Below, one piece after another: positions 1 through 9,467 of a stretch of DNA of 64,000 bases. Source of the stretch: Desulfobulbus sp. (lineage in GTDB: Bacteria; Desulfobacterota; Desulfobulbia; Desulfobulbales; Desulfobulbaceae); assembly GCF_030824455.1 (NCBI RefSeq), contig NZ_JAVBXR010000117.1:1-64000 (forward strand), in the 5' to 3' direction. The translations under genes were made by a program, and so were the position numbers. Every line of letters starts with the position of its first letter. Within the stretch, counting starts at the first letter, position 1. Below the pieces are notes generated by a model that worked only from the letters and a program-made list of their open reading frames with translations, was not told the DNA's origin and searched no databases.

Positions 1-651
1 ATGAACGATCAAGCGATCCGTGTCCCGGCCCTCGATCTCGGCGCCCATGGCGACGAGCATGTCCACCAGGTTGCCGACCTCAGGCTCCTTGGCCGCATTT
101 TCAATGATGGTGTCGCCTTGGGCGACCACCGAGGCCATCAGCACATTTTCCGTTCCAGTCACCGACGGGATGTCGAAATAGACCGCCCCGCCCCGCATCC
201 GTCCTTCGACCACAGCCTCGACATAGCCCTGTTCAAGCCGTGAAATCGCCCCCAACTTCTCAAATCCCTTGAGATGGTAGTTGATCGGCCGGGCGCCGAT
301 TGCGCAACCGCCGGGCAACGAAACGCGGGCAAAGCCGGAACGGGCCAACAACGGCCCCAGAACAAGGACCGAGGCGCGCATGGTCTTCACCAGTTCATAG
401 GGCGCCTCGACCCCGGTCAGACAATCGCTGTTGATGCGGACGGTCTGTCCTGCCCGCTCCCAGTGCGCGCCAAGAATCTCAAGCAGCTTGAGCATGGTTC
501 TGGTGTCGCGGAGATCAGGAACATTATGCAGGGTGTGTACGCCGGGAGCGAGCAGGGTCGCGGCCAACAGGGGCAGCGCCGCATTTTTCGCGCCGCTGAT
601 GCCGACTGTGCCATACAGTGGAAGGCCGCCTTCGATGATCAGTTTATCCAT
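1..651 (-). CDS. murA: UDP-N-acetylglucosamine 1-carboxyvinyltransferase, 3' end cut by window edge
   Basis: MurA transfers enolpyruvate from PEP to UDP-GlcNAc, the first committed step of peptidoglycan synthesis, in the cytoplasm. The 217 visible codons are the N-terminal half of an enzyme usually about 420 residues long; the rest lies beyond position 1. Visible signatures are the start MDKLIIEGG, the [11 protein letters not shown] stretch near residue 20, and the [10 protein letters not shown] loop holding the PEP-binding cysteine (Cys116 here, Cys115 in E. coli). The reading frame stays open to the first base. The ATG at 651 matches the family start; the ribosome site before it is weak. 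It lies 49 bp downstream of prmC and is probably cotranscribed with it. Confidence 0.95.
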   Translation of the reverse strand, partial: MDKLIIEGGLPLYGTVGISGAKNAALPLLAATLLAPGVHTLHNVPDLRDTRTMLKLLEILGAHWERAGQTVRINSDCLTGVEAPYELVKTMRASVLVLGPLLARSGFARVSLPGGCAIGARPINYHLKGFEKLGAISRLEQGYVEAVVEGRMRGGAVYFDIPSVTGTENVLMASVVAQGDTIIENAAKEPEVGNLVDMLVAMGAEIEGRDTDRLIVH

Positions 652-700
652 ATCTCTGTAAAAAATAATTGGTAAGGGTATGCTGCGGGGAATCGACCGG

Positions 701-1561
701 TCAAACGACCGGCGTGTAACGCGCCTGGGCGACTCGCGCTCGGCCGGCCCAGTCATCGAGCACCGCCACGTCGCCATACCGGCGCTCCGGCGCGGCGAGC
801 AGGGCGCGGACTGCTTCTTTCTGATCAGCGCCGATCTCTAAAAAAAGCCAGCCGCCGGGCCGCAGAAACGATTCAGCGGCAACGGCTATGCGCGCAATGC
901 AGTCCAGACCGCCTGTACCGCCCGAGAGAGCCAGTCGCGGTTCAAACCTGGCGACTTCCGGCTCCAGGCCTTCAATTTCCCCGTCCACAACATACGGGGG
1001 GTTACTGACGATCAGGTCGTATTGCTGCCGAGGATTCAGGCCCGCAAACAGATCGCTGCACACCAGATCAACTCGGTCCGCAACATTATGGCAGGCGACA
1101 TTGGTCGCCGCAACCGCCAAGGCGGCCTCGGAAAGATCAACCGCCGTCACCGGGCAGGCAAGCTCCCGCGCCAGCACGACCGCAATCACCCCGCTGCCGG
1201 TGCACATGTCGAGGGCGTGTTCAATACGGCTGCCTACACAGATCGTCAACGCCTGTTCCAGCAAAAATTCCGTTTCAGGACGGGGTATCAACACCGCGGG
1301 CGAGACGATGAAATCCAGCGACCAGAACTCCTGCGAGCCGATCAGATGCTGCAGGGGAATACGTTGGCCGCGTTGTTCGACAAGTTGGCAATACTGGTTG
1401 AGCAGGGAAGAATCCACAGCCCTGTCGCCGTGCAGCACCAACTCGCTTCTGGTCATCGCGCTCAGATGCTGCAACAGGAGTCGGGCGTCAAGGGCCGGGT
1501 TGTCGACGCCCGCTTGTTCCAGTTGCCGAGTTGCAACAGTCAGAAGTTCATCAATGCGCAT
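701..1561 (-). CDS. prmC: Peptide chain release factor N5-glutamine methyltransferase PrmC (HemK)
   Basis: PrmC methylates the glutamine of the GGQ motif of release factors RF1 and RF2, using S-adenosylmethionine. The 286-residue protein shows an N-terminal helical domain (about 1-85), the RPETE motif at 94-98, a SAM-binding loop TGSG at 121-124, and the NPPY substrate-glutamine motif at 187-190. Length is normal for the family. It lies 24 bp downstream of prfA, whose product is its substrate, so enzyme and substrate are probably made from one transcript. Start ATG at 1561. Confidence 0.95.
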   Translation of the reverse strand: MRIDELLTVATRQLEQAGVDNPALDARLLLQHLSAMTRSELVLHGDRAVDSSLLNQYCQLVEQRGQRIPLQHLIGSQEFWSLDFIVSPAVLIPRPETEFLLEQALTICVGSRIEHALDMCTGSGVIAVVLARELACPVTAVDLSEAALAVAATNVACHNVADRVDLVCSDLFAGLNPRQQYDLIVSNPPYVVDGEIEGLEPEVARFEPRLALSGGTGGLDCIARIAVAAESFLRPGGWLFLEIGADQKEAVRALLAAPERRYGDVAVLDDWAGRARVAQARYTPVV

Positions 1562-1585
1562 CGCTTGCGGACAGGGCCAAAGCTG

Positions 1586-2656
1586 CTACTGGGTGGATTT
1601 AAGCGCTTCGGTTTGATAATGGGTGATAATCGGCAAAATGACGTCGTCGAGCATACCAGACACCACCTGTTCCAGGCGGTAGATGGTGAGATTGATCCGG
1701 TGATCGGTAATCCGTCCCTGAGGATAATTGTAGGTGCGGATTCGCTCACTGCGGTCGCCCGAACCAACCTGACTTTTCCGATCCTCGGAAATCCGGTCGT
1801 GCCGTTCCTGCTCCAGTTTGTCCAGCAACCGGGCCCGCAGCACTTGCAGCGCCTTGGCCTTATTTTTGTGCTGGGATTTTTCGTCCTGACAGGTCACCAC
1901 CAAGCCGGTGGGCAGATGGGTCACCCGAACGGCGGAATCGGTGGTGTTGACCGATTGGCCGCCGGGGCCGGAGGAGCGATACACGTCGAACTTGAGTTCA
2001 TGGGGCTCGATGTGCAGATCAACCTCTTCGGCCTCGGGGATGATGGCGACCGTGACCGCCGAAGTGTGAATGCGGCCCTGGGTTTCGGTGTCGGGCACGC
2101 GCTGCACGCGGTGCACCCCGGATTCATATTTCAGCCGGGAGTAGACCTGAGCGCCGCTGATCAAGGCAATGATCTCCTTGAACCCGCCGATGCCGATGGG
2201 ATTCGAACTCATCACCTCCACCTTCCAGCCCTGGGTCTCTGCGTATCTGCTGTACATGCGAAAGAGATCGGCCACGAACAGGGCCGCTTCGTCGCCGCCG
2301 GTTCCGGCCCTGATTTCAAGAAAAATATTCTTTTCATCATTGGGATCTTTGGGCAACAGGCGAATGCGGATGGCTTTTTCCAACTCGGTTTGCCGTAGGG
2401 CAAGCTCTTCCAGCTCGGCCTTGGCAAGTTCGACCAGGTCAGGATCGTCCTGTTCGGTACGGAGCAGTTCCTGATTTTCCACAATCTGCAGGCGGACCGA
2501 CGTGTAAGCGGCGTACAACTCAGCGACCTTGGACACGTTGGCGTGCTCGCGGACCACATCCCGATAGCGTTTCTGATCGCTGACCAACTGGGGGTCGGAG
2601 AGTTGCCGCTCCAACGCCTTCAGTTTTTCATCTATATCGCGCAGATTCTCAAACAT
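1586..2656 (-). CDS. prfA: Peptide chain release factor 1
   Basis: RF1 recognises UAA and UAG stop codons and triggers peptide release. In the longest frame (GTG at 2665) the GGQ hydrolysis motif is at residues 235-237, and the stop-codon-reading tripeptide is PDT at 191-193. That fits the PxT pattern of RF1 rather than the SPF of RF2. I place the start at the ATG at 2656 (MFENLRD...), which matches the family N-terminus; the in-frame GTG three codons earlier is the alternative. There is no strong Shine-Dalgarno sequence for either. It sits between rpmE and prmC in the order rho-rpmE-prfA-prmC-murA. Confidence 0.95.
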   Translation of the reverse strand: MFENLRDIDEKLKALERQLSDPQLVSDQKRYRDVVREHANVSKVAELYAAYTSVRLQIVENQELLRTEQDDPDLVELAKAELEELALRQTELEKAIRIRLLPKDPNDEKNIFLEIRAGTGGDEAALFVADLFRMYSRYAETQGWKVEVMSSNPIGIGGFKEIIALISGAQVYSRLKYESGVHRVQRVPDTETQGRIHTSAVTVAIIPEAEEVDLHIEPHELKFDVYRSSGPGGQSVNTTDSAVRVTHLPTGLVVTCQDEKSQHKNKAKALQVLRARLLDKLEQERHDRISEDRKSQVGSGDRSERIRTYNYPQGRITDHRINLTIYRLEQVVSGMLDDVILPIITHYQTEALKSTQ

Positions 2657-2803
2657 GCCCAGCACGGCTCAAAAAAAGAAAATCCCCCTTGACCACAGGC
2701 GCCGAGTTGCCGGCATCTGCCCGCAGACGTCGCGAGACAGGAAGTACGACATGCGGCCACGCCCGTGGTCAGGAGGGATAATGAAAAAAGTGGGACAGGC
2801 AGG

Positions 2804-3022
2804 TTACTTTTTGTTTGTTCCCTGATAGCCGGCGTATTTTTTCTTGAATTTTTCAATACGGCCGGCAGTGTCGACCAATTTCTGCTTGCCGGTAAAAAAC
2901 GGATGGCAAGCGGAACAGATTTCAACGCGCATCTCGCGGTTTACCGAACCGAGTTCGATCTCATTGCCGCAAGCGCACATTGCTTTGATTTGATGATATT
3001 CTGGATGGGTGTCTGGTTTCAT
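2804..3022 (-). CDS. rpmE: 50S ribosomal protein L31, zinc-binding form
   Basis: L31 is a small protein of the 50S central protuberance that helps bridge the two subunits. The 72-residue product has the Cys pattern of the zinc-binding (C+) paralogue: CAC near residue 16 and CSACH near residue 37. An AAGGAG ribosome site lies 8 nt before the ATG at 3022. It is directly downstream of rho, as in many bacteria. No zinc-independent copy is seen in the window. Confidence 0.95.
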   Translation of the reverse strand: MKPDTHPEYHQIKAMCACGNEIELGSVNREMRVEICSACHPFFTGKQKLVDTAGRIEKFKKKYAGYQGTNKK

Positions 3023-3120
3023 GGTCCTACTCCTTCTGAAAATTTTTCCCGCAATGAAATTTGCACAAAAAAGTTTACTTTATATCTTTTTCCATCGTTT
3101 CTTGGAAGGAAAAACGTATC

Positions 3121-4368
3121 CTACCGGTTCATCGAGGCAAAAAACTCCTGGTTGGTCTTGGTTTGTCCCATTTTATCCAAAAGAAAATCCATGGCGTCGG
3201 CAGGATTCATTGAAGACAGCAGCTTGCGCAGAATCCAAATTCGATTGAGATCCTCCGGAGGCAACAGCAGGTCTTCCTTGCGGGTTCCGGACTTCTGAAT
3301 GTCGATGGCCGGATAAATGCGCCGATTGGCCATTTTCCGATCCAGGACAATCTCCATATTGCCGGTGCCCTTGAACTCCTCGAAGATAACCTCGTCCATA
3401 CGGCTGCCGGTGTCAATCAGGGCCGTGGCCAGGATGGTCAAACTGCCGCCCTCTTCGAGGTTACGGGCTGCGCCGAAAAACCGTTTGGGCCGGTGCAGGG
3501 CGTTGGCCTCGACGCCGCCGGAGAGTATTTTGCCCGAAGCCGGGGTGACCGTGTTGTACGCACGGGCCAAACGGGTGATCGAGTCCAGCAGGATAACCAC
3601 GTCCTTCTTGTGCTCCACCAACCGTTGCGCCTTCTGGATTACCATTTCCGCCACCTGAATGTGACGTTGCGGCGGTTCGTCGAAGGTTGAGCTGACCACC
3701 TCGGCGTCGACGTTCCGGCGCATGTCGGTGACCTCTTCCGGCCGCTCGTCAATCAACAAGACAATCAGAATGATCTCTTTGTGATTGGCGACGATCGAGT
3801 TGGCGATTTTCTGCATCAGCACCGTCTTGCCGGTGCGCGGCGGCGCGACAATCAATCCGCGCTGCCCTTTGCCCAGCGGCGCGGCAATGTTGAGCACCCG
3901 CATGGAGAGGTTGTCCGGGGTGGTCTCAAGATTGATCAACTCCTCGGGATGGAGCGGCGTCAGATTGATAAAAGCGGTTTTGTTCTTGGCCGCTTCCGGC
4001 AATTCATAATTGATGGTGTCGACCTTGAGCAGGGCGAAATAGCGCTCGTTGTCCTTAGGCGCCCGCACCTCGCCTTCAACACTGTCGCCAGTACGCAGAT
4101 TCAATCGGCGAATTTGGGACGGCGACACATAGATGTCGTCCGGCCCTGGGAGATAATTGTAGTCCGGAGCCCGGAGAAAACCGAATCCATCCTGAAGGAT
4201 TTCAAGCACCCCACTGCCTCGCAACTTGCCGTCTTCATCCGCCTGCTCCTTGAGGATGGCGAAGATCAGCTCCTGCTTGGTCATATTGCTATACCCCTCA
4301 ATATTGAGAGAGGCGGCAAGGCTGACGAGTTCTTTAATTTTTTTATTCTTCAACTCAGTTGGATTCAT
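3121..4368 (-). CDS. rho: Transcription termination factor Rho
   Basis: Rho is a hexameric RNA-dependent ATPase that ends transcription of untranslated RNA. With the ATG at 4368 the protein is 415 residues, close to the E. coli length (419). Domains in order are the Rho N-terminal SAP-like domain (about 1-45), the cold-shock-like RNA-binding domain (about 50-120), and the RecA-type ATPase with Walker A PPRTGKT near residue 175 and the SGGVEANAL segment. The start follows the conserved [11 protein letters not shown]-terminus and a GGAGG site 12 nt upstream. An in-frame ATG at 4416 would add 16 unconserved residues. A possible upstream mini-ORF (ATG ACC GGT CAA TGA) overlaps the start codon. 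Confidence 0.95.
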   Translation of the reverse strand: MNPTELKNKKIKELVSLAASLNIEGYSNMTKQELIFAILKEQADEDGKLRGSGVLEILQDGFGFLRAPDYNYLPGPDDIYVSPSQIRRLNLRTGDSVEGEVRAPKDNERYFALLKVDTINYELPEAAKNKTAFINLTPLHPEELINLETTPDNLSMRVLNIAAPLGKGQRGLIVAPPRTGKTVLMQKIANSIVANHKEIILIVLLIDERPEEVTDMRRNVDAEVVSSTFDEPPQRHIQVAEMVIQKAQRLVEHKKDVVILLDSITRLARAYNTVTPASGKILSGGVEANALHRPKRFFGAARNLEEGGSLTILATALIDTGSRMDEVIFEEFKGTGNMEIVLDRKMANRRIYPAIDIQKSGTRKEDLLLPPEDLNRIWILRKLLSSMNPADAMDFLLDKMGQTKTNQEFFASMNR

Positions 4369-4772
4369 TGACCGGTCATTCCTCCAGGAGGTCAGTACGA
4401 TAAAAACCGCTGACAACCGTCAGCTGCAATAAATTGGATTTTTCTTCGAAGTGGAAAGAGCGGCGCGATAGAGTCCGACGCCAACATGTCCGCGCTTTTC
4501 GCGCCAAGATAGCTCTATTGAGAGAAAAAGGAGTGTTTTATAGTATTGTACAGCGGCTAACTGGATACAAAGGGAGCAAAAACCCAATGAAACTCAGATT
4601 CCTGTAGATTTGACCTCTCAGGTCGACACGTCGTTCCTGGATTTTGGTCAAATTATATATACGTTGCGTGAAATATCAGAACAAGAAACCGATGGATAGA
4701 AATCGATCTGTTGAGACGTTACCTGTTAGATATTTGTTTCACGTTCGACTGTCAAGCACTTTCTCGCCCCAA
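4369..4772. other. Intergenic region upstream of rho (rho leader and promoter)
   Basis: These 404 bases separate coaE from rho and hold no convincing gene. They contain a candidate minus-strand promoter at 4727-4755, giving a leader of roughly 350 nt before rho. A short hairpin GACCT-CTC-AGGTC lies at 4612-4624. Long leaders upstream of rho that allow Rho-dependent autoregulation are known in other bacteria. That this leader acts the same way is inference. Confidence 0.6.
4727..4755 (-). promoter_or_regulatory. Candidate sigma-70 promoter for rho
   Basis: On the minus strand a perfect TTGACA (4750-4755) is followed after 17 bp by TATCTA (4727-4732). The -35 box and spacing are ideal; the -10 box is moderate. 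Confidence 0.45.
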
Positions 4773-5378
4773 TTACCCCGCAAACCGTTCGGAAAGCTCA
4801 TTTCCCAGCCCTACAACCCGTTGCCGAACACAGGCCCAGGAATCGCTGTTGTCGATGACATAGTCGGCCATCTCGGCTTTGTCGCCAAGGTTCATTTGCG
4901 CCGCTATGGCCTGCGCCGCTTTTCGTCGGGAAACCCCGTCTCGTCGCATGATCCTGCAACACTGGGCGCCGCGGCGCGCATACACCACTAGCACCGCATC
5001 GACCTCGCTTTGCCACCCCGCCTCGTACAGCAAGGGAATTTCAATCAAAACCAACGATTCCTGGCAACTTGCCGCCGCGCGGCGCATCGCCTCGCGGGCC
5101 AAGGGGTGCAACAGCCTGTCAACCTGACAACGGAACTGCGGTTCGCTAAAAAGTCGTTCCCGCAAAGCAGTCCGATCAACCGCGCCGTTAGCCTGCAAAA
5201 AAACGTCGCCAAAGGCTGCGCGGAGGGCCAGCCAACCGGGCTGATCAATCTCAAGCAGTCGCCGGCAACACTGATCCACGTCAACAAGCGGCGCCAGACA
5301 GTAACTCGCCAGCAGGCGACTGACGCAGCTTTTACCCGACCCGATGCCGCCAGTAACGCCAAGCAAGAAGGGCGTCAA
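4773..5378 (-). CDS. coaE: Dephospho-CoA kinase
   Basis: CoaE phosphorylates the ribose 3'-hydroxyl of dephospho-CoA, the last step of coenzyme A synthesis. The 201-residue P-loop kinase has Walker A GGIGSGKS at residues 10-17 and a normal family length. Because the P-loop lies so close to the N-terminus, the start must be the TTG at 5378, preceded by a GGAG site about 9 nt away. This TTG overlaps the stop of the upstream pseudouridine synthase (TTGA), suggesting translational coupling. It ends 404 bp before the rho start. Confidence 0.95.
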   Translation of the reverse strand: MTPFLLGVTGGIGSGKSCVSRLLASYCLAPLVDVDQCCRRLLEIDQPGWLALRAAFGDVFLQANGAVDRTALRERLFSEPQFRCQVDRLLHPLAREAMRRAAASCQESLVLIEIPLLYEAGWQSEVDAVLVVYARRGAQCCRIMRRDGVSRRKAAQAIAAQMNLGDKAEMADYVIDNSDSWACVRQRVVGLGNELSERFAG

Positions 5379-6358
5379 GATTCGGCGCTCCGCAACGCAT
5401 CAAGCATGGTTTGCATATCACCCCAAAGAGGGGCGGTAAAACAGAGCTCCGCGCCGGTTGACGGGTGGTGCAGTTTGAGCGAACTCGCATGCAGCAGCTG
5501 ACGGAGAGGCTGCAACGGAGCATGACGGCCTGTAGCTCCTCCGTACAAGGCGTCACCAACCACAGGCGCCTTCACCGACGCCATGTGCACCCGAATTTGA
5601 TGCGTTCTTCCGGTTTCGATGCCGATTTCCGCAAAGCACCAGCCATTGGCGAAATATTCAAGAATATGCCAATGGGTCGCCGCATATCGACCATGAAGGG
5701 GACGAATGGCCATCTTTTTCCGATCAATCGGATGCCTGCCAATAGGCGCGACCACCCGACCGTCGCGCTCTCGGGGGGCATGGAGCAAGAGCGCGTGATA
5801 GGTTTTCTGAATTTTCCTGTCTTTGAAGTCGGCCATGAGTGCGCACAGGGCCTGCTCAGTTTTTGCAACAAGCATCACCCCCGAAGTATCTTTGTCCAAA
5901 CGATGAACAATGCCAGGGCGACTGCTGGCGGAGGAAGGGAGGTCTTGATGCCTGTACAGCAATCCATGCGCCAAGGTGCCGGAGGAGTGGCCGCAGGCAG
6001 GGTGAACAACCAAACCGGGCGGTTTGCTGATCACCAGCAGGTGTTCGTCCTCAAAAAGGACAGGAAAATCGATCTGCTCCGGGACCAAATCCCTGGGCGG
6101 CGCCGGCGGCCACGAAACGCTGACCAAGTCGCCCGCCCGCAGGCGATGGCCAGCTTTGACGGTCTTTCCGTCGACGCGCACATGACCGGCCTCGATGAGC
6201 TTATGCAGTGAGGAACGGGAATGTTCAGGATATTGATGAACAAGAGCGTGGTCGAGCCGCTGTCCGGCTTCGGCAGGCGACGCTGCAAACCCAGCCTCCG
6301 ATGCGACCTGCGGCGGATGTTCCAAAGCCACCCAGCCATTCTCCGCCAAACCTGCCAT
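5375..6358 (-). CDS. rluD: RluA/RluD-family 23S rRNA pseudouridine synthase
   Basis: This enzyme converts uridine to pseudouridine in rRNA. An N-terminal S4 RNA-binding domain (about residues 32-85) is followed by the catalytic domain, with HRLDKDTSG at about 152-160 carrying the catalytic aspartate, and RTHQIRVH further on. The S4 plus RluA architecture and length (327 residues) fit RluD best; the RluC family is the alternative. I start at the ATG at 6358; a TTG lies immediately upstream. It is 22 bp downstream of carD and overlaps coaE. Confidence 0.88.
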   Translation of the reverse strand: MAGLAENGWVALEHPPQVASEAGFAASPAEAGQRLDHALVHQYPEHSRSSLHKLIEAGHVRVDGKTVKAGHRLRAGDLVSVSWPPAPPRDLVPEQIDFPVLFEDEHLLVISKPPGLVVHPACGHSSGTLAHGLLYRHQDLPSSASSRPGIVHRLDKDTSGVMLVAKTEQALCALMADFKDRKIQKTYHALLLHAPRERDGRVVAPIGRHPIDRKKMAIRPLHGRYAATHWHILEYFANGWCFAEIGIETGRTHQIRVHMASVKAPVVGDALYGGATGRHAPLQPLRQLLHASSLKLHHPSTGAELCFTAPLWGDMQTMLDALRSAES

Positions 6359-6380
6359 CAATCACCCGCAGCGGATGTAT

Positions 6381-6872
6381 TTAACAGAACAACTTTTCGA
6401 TCTGTTGCTCAATCATCGCCTCTTCCATCTGTTTGGCAAGCGACAGTTCTTTAACAAGCAAACTTTTGGCGGTGTCCAACATCTTCCTTTCACCATAGGA
6501 AAGGTCCTTGTCTTCTTTCAGCAGAAAAAGATCGCGCAACACCACCGCCACTTCGAACACAGAGCCGGTTTTGATTTTTTCCATATACTCTCGGTACCGG
6601 CGATTCCAAGTCTGAGCGGTGATGATAATGTCGCGCTCTTGCAAAATCTCAATGACCTTTGCGACCTCTTCGCCAGAGATAATGGCCCGCAAGCCAACAT
6701 TTGCGCTGGTGGCCGTCGGGATCATGATGGTCATGTCGTTGTCGAGAATTTTCATCACATAAAAACTTTGATCAACACCGCCGATGGTTTGCGTTTCTAT
6801 GGCCTCAATGAGTCCTACGCCGTGGGCCGGATACACAGCCATATCACCTTCTGAAAACACATGGACCTCCAC
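6381..6872 (-). CDS. carD: CarD/CdnL-type transcriptional regulator
   Basis: CarD/CdnL proteins bind the RNA polymerase beta subunit and stabilise open complexes, notably at rRNA promoters. The 163-residue protein has the N-terminal RNA-polymerase-interacting Tudor-like domain (about 1-65; AVYPAHGVG near residue 12) and a helical C-terminal domain with the conserved Trp in TWNRRYREYM. A GGAGG site sits just before the ATG at 6872, and a good promoter lies 60-90 bp upstream. It heads a likely operon carD-rluD-coaE. It could be called CdnL by analogy with Myxococcus. Confidence 0.9.
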   Translation of the reverse strand: MEVHVFSEGDMAVYPAHGVGLIEAIETQTIGGVDQSFYVMKILDNDMTIMIPTATSANVGLRAIISGEEVAKVIEILQERDIIITAQTWNRRYREYMEKIKTGSVFEVAVVLRDLFLLKEDKDLSYGERKMLDTAKSLLVKELSLAKQMEEAMIEQQIEKLFC

Positions 6873-6931
6873 AAACTAGGATAGACGTACACTGATCAGA
6901 CTTGGAAAAATCAGCGTATTCTTAAAATGCT

Positions 6932-6960
6932 ATAGTAGCATATTTTTTAATTATTGGCAA
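6932..6960 (-). promoter_or_regulatory. Sigma-70-type promoter for carD
   Basis: On the minus strand TTGCCA (6955-6960), a 17-bp AT-rich spacer, and TACTAT (6932-6937) lie about 60 bp before the carD start. The rest of 6873-7087 shows no gene. Confidence 0.6.
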
Positions 6961-7087
6961 AGGTTGCATGGTCGAAGAGACCGAGAAAGATTGGGCAGGT
7001 AAAAACCCTGATTGATATCTGGCAGCTATCGCCCCACGCACAAACCAGCAAGAGGGAGAAACACCGGCGGAGTCGCTTGGAGCGGCG

Positions 7088-7678
7088 TCATCTGCCGTTG
7101 ATCTGATTCATGCACCGCCCGATTCCTTCACGGACGAACAACTCGACCGCCTCTGCAACGAACGTGTTACGCTGTTCAAACAACCCCAACTCGTCTTCAC
7201 TCATCCGCGAAAGCACAAATCGATCCACCGGTTGCCCTTGCCCCTGGGCGTCCACTTCTGGCCGTCCCACGCCGATCTTCAGCCGCGCAAATTCCAGTGT
7301 GCCGAGATGCTGAGCCACAGAGCGCACGCCATTATGACCGCCAGCCCCGCCCTTACTCACCACCTTGATGCGCCCAGGCCCAAGATCGATGTCGTCGTGC
7401 AACACCAACAGGTGTTCCATCGGAATCTTGAAATAATCGAGAAAACTCCTGACGCATTCGCCGGAGCGATTCATATACGTCTGCGGTTTGAGATACAGCA
7501 CCTGACTGCCGTAGGCGCGTCCCTGGTGGAACAACCCCTGCATTTTCGGGGTGTCAATCCGCACCTGCGCAGCAAGGGCGAGATGATCGAGGAAATAAAA
7601 ACCTATATTGTGCCTGGAAAGGTGGTAATCCGGTCCGGGATTGCCAAGACCGACGAGCAGAAATTTGGAATCCGCCAT
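7088..7678 (-). CDS. pth: Peptidyl-tRNA hydrolase
   Basis: Pth cleaves peptidyl-tRNAs released from stalled ribosomes and recycles the tRNA. The 196-residue protein has the family signature GLGNPG near residue 10 and SRHNIG with the catalytic histidine near residue 23. TYMNRSGE near residue 70 and the HDDIDL and GGAGGHNG segments are also present. It follows rplY, separated by a 14-bp hairpin that may end most rplY transcription. Confidence 0.95.
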   Translation of the reverse strand: MADSKFLLVGLGNPGPDYHLSRHNIGFYFLDHLALAAQVRIDTPKMQGLFHQGRAYGSQVLYLKPQTYMNRSGECVRSFLDYFKIPMEHLLVLHDDIDLGPGRIKVVSKGGAGGHNGVRSVAQHLGTLEFARLKIGVGRPEVDAQGQGQPVDRFVLSRMSEDELGLFEQRNTFVAEAVELFVREGIGRCMNQINGR

Positions 7679-7700
7679 GAATAGAGAAAAGCCAAGAAAC

Positions 7701-7733
7701 AGATCGAGCCGAAAACTAGTTTCGGCTCGATCT
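7701..7733 (-). terminator. Strong hairpin between rplY and pth
   Basis: A perfect 14-bp inverted repeat (7701-7714 with 7720-7733) closes a 5-nt loop just after the rplY stop in the transcription direction. It is followed on the minus strand by GTTTCTTGG, a poor T-tract. It may be a leaky terminator or a processing site between rplY and pth. Confidence 0.65.
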
Positions 7734-7778
7734 CTGCATGATTAAAACGTGGAAAACCCTAGTGCGGAGAAGTGTTGC

Positions 7779-8336
7779 TCAATAGACCGCAACGCAGGTG
7801 GTGGCGGCCTTTTCGAGCATTTCAACGTTTGCGGGAACCGGAAGATCGCCGTAGGTGAGACCAGCCTGCCCTTGCTCGAGCGGCGTGATGTCAACCTTGA
7901 TCACATCGGGGATATCCAACGGGCAACCGCGCAACCGCACGGTGTCCTTGAACACCTGCAGCTCGCCGCCGAGGTCCACGCCTTTTGCAGTGCCGACGTA
8001 TTCAATCGGAACGGTAAAAGCGGCAGGTTTGGCAAGATCAATCTCCAAGAAGTCGACATGCAGCAGACTGCCGTTGATAGGCGCCTTTTGGATCTCCTGA
8101 ACAAGCACATGGCGCTCGCCCTTGCTATCGCCCTCAATCTTGAGGCTCAGAACAGCATTGCGACCGTGGATAAACAAGAGACTCTTATAGAGCTTAGCTG
8201 TCTCAAACTGGAGGGACACGGATGCGACTCCGCCGCTATACAAATTAGCAGGCGTGACGTCGCGCATCCGCAACTGCCGCATCGGCCCTTTTCCAAAAAC
8301 CGTACGCACTGTAGACTCGATATTTACTTGAAGCAT
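7779..8336 (-). CDS. rplY: 50S ribosomal protein L25, long (CTC/TL5) form
   Basis: L25 binds 5S rRNA. The 185-residue protein is the long CTC form, with the N-terminal 5S-binding domain (about 1-92; SLLHVDFLEID at its end) and the C-terminal beta domain (about 93-185). A purine-rich AAGGGGGGAGGG site precedes the ATG at 8336. It lies 55 bp downstream of prs, in the common prs-rplY-pth order. Confidence 0.93.
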   Translation of the reverse strand: MLQVNIESTVRTVFGKGPMRQLRMRDVTPANLYSGGVASVSLQFETAKLYKSLLFIHGRNAVLSLKIEGDSKGERHVLVQEIQKAPINGSLLHVDFLEIDLAKPAAFTVPIEYVGTAKGVDLGGELQVFKDTVRLRGCPLDIPDVIKVDITPLEQGQAGLTYGDLPVPANVEMLEKAATTCVAVY

Positions 8337-8391
8337 AAACGCCCTCCCCCCTTACTCTGGGATCTATAACAATTCGTTGTCATTTATAAAA

Positions 8392-9330
8392 TTAAACAAA
8401 CAGATAACTGACGGAATCTTCATTGTGGATTCTGCTGATAGCCTCCCCCAGCAATTCCCCCACCGACAGCACTGTTATTTTATCACACTGCCTGGCTTCT
8501 TCTTTCAGCGGTATGGAATTCGTCACCAAAAGCGATTTCAAGCAGGATCGCCCGATGCGCTCAATGGCCGGCCCAGACAAAACGCCGTGCGAGCAACAGG
8601 CGTGCACTTCTTTGGCGCCGACTTTTTTCAGTATTTCTGCGCCGCCGCACAGCGTGCCGGCGGTGTCGACAATATCGTCCAGCAGGATGGCCGTTTTCCC
8701 GGCAACATCGCCAATGACATGCACCGCTTCGCATTCGTTGGCCCGTTCGCGACGCTTGTCGATAATCGCCAACCCCGCGTTCAGCCGCTTGGCAAAGGCA
8801 CGGGTGCGCTCCACTCCGCCGGCGTCGGGAGAAACCATCACCACGTCGGTAAAGCTCTCCCGGATATACTTCAAGATAATGGGGGCTGCGTAGAGATGAT
8901 CAACCGGGATATTGAAAAACCCCTGAATCTGTCCGGCGTGCAAATCCATGCAAAGCACCCTGCGGGTCCCAACCACCATGAGCATTTCGGCAACCGCCTT
9001 GGCGGTTATCGGCACACGGGGCCGCACCTTGCGGTCCTGGCGGGCATACCCGTAATAAGGTAGAACCGCGGTAATTCTTCGCGCAGAAGCCCGCCGCAAC
9101 GCATCGATCATGATCAACAACTCCATGAGGTGATGATTGACCGGGGTGCAGGTGGGCTGCACTACAAACACATCGGCGCCGCGAACATTTTCGCCGATCT
9201 CGACAGAAATTTCACCGTCCGAGAACTGCTTCACCTCAGCTGCGCCGAGCGGCGCACCCAGGTATTCACAAATTTCTTGAGCAATGGCCGGATTGGCGTT
9301 GCCGGTGAAAATCTTCATATTTTTGGGCAT
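8392..9330 (-). CDS. prs: Ribose-phosphate pyrophosphokinase (PRPP synthetase)
   Basis: Prs makes 5-phosphoribosyl-1-pyrophosphate from ribose 5-phosphate and ATP, feeding purine, pyrimidine, His, Trp and NAD synthesis. The roughly 312-residue protein has the two-lobed phosphoribosyltransferase fold, the ATP-loop segment YARQDRK, and the PRPP-binding loop DDIVDTAGT near residue 220. I prefer the ATG at 9330 ([11 protein letters not shown]), which matches the family N-terminus; ATG at 9339 is the alternative. The tRNA-Gln gene ends only 21 nt upstream, so the tRNA is probably processed from the same transcript. Confidence 0.95.
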   Translation of the reverse strand: MPKNMKIFTGNANPAIAQEICEYLGAPLGAAEVKQFSDGEISVEIGENVRGADVFVVQPTCTPVNHHLMELLIMIDALRRASARRITAVLPYYGYARQDRKVRPRVPITAKAVAEMLMVVGTRRVLCMDLHAGQIQGFFNIPVDHLYAAPIILKYIRESFTDVVMVSPDAGGVERTRAFAKRLNAGLAIIDKRRERANECEAVHVIGDVAGKTAILLDDIVDTAGTLCGGAEILKKVGAKEVHACCSHGVLSGPAIERIGRSCLKSLLVTNSIPLKEEARQCDKITVLSVGELLGEAISRIHNEDSVSYLFV

Positions 9331-9351
9331 GACGACCATCTCATCTCAGAG

Positions 9352-9426
9352 TGGCTGGGGCGGGAGGATTCGAACCCCCGAATGCAAGGATCAAAACCTT
9401 GTGTCTTACCGCTTGACGACGCCCCA
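9352..9426 (-). tRNA. tRNA-Gln (anticodon TTG)
   Basis: Folded on the minus strand, the acceptor stem pairs TGGGGCG with CGCCCCA, followed by discriminator G and an encoded CCA (9352-9354). The anticodon stem CAAGG/CCTTG holds the loop TTTTGAT, giving anticodon TTG. The T arm contains GGTTCGAATCC. Total length is 75 nt. It lies between ispE and prs, a conserved location in many proteobacteria. The window also carries glnS, which should charge this tRNA directly. Confidence 0.97.
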
Positions 9427-9467
9427 GCACATTGCCAGATACACTGTACGGACAGTGACATTCAATT

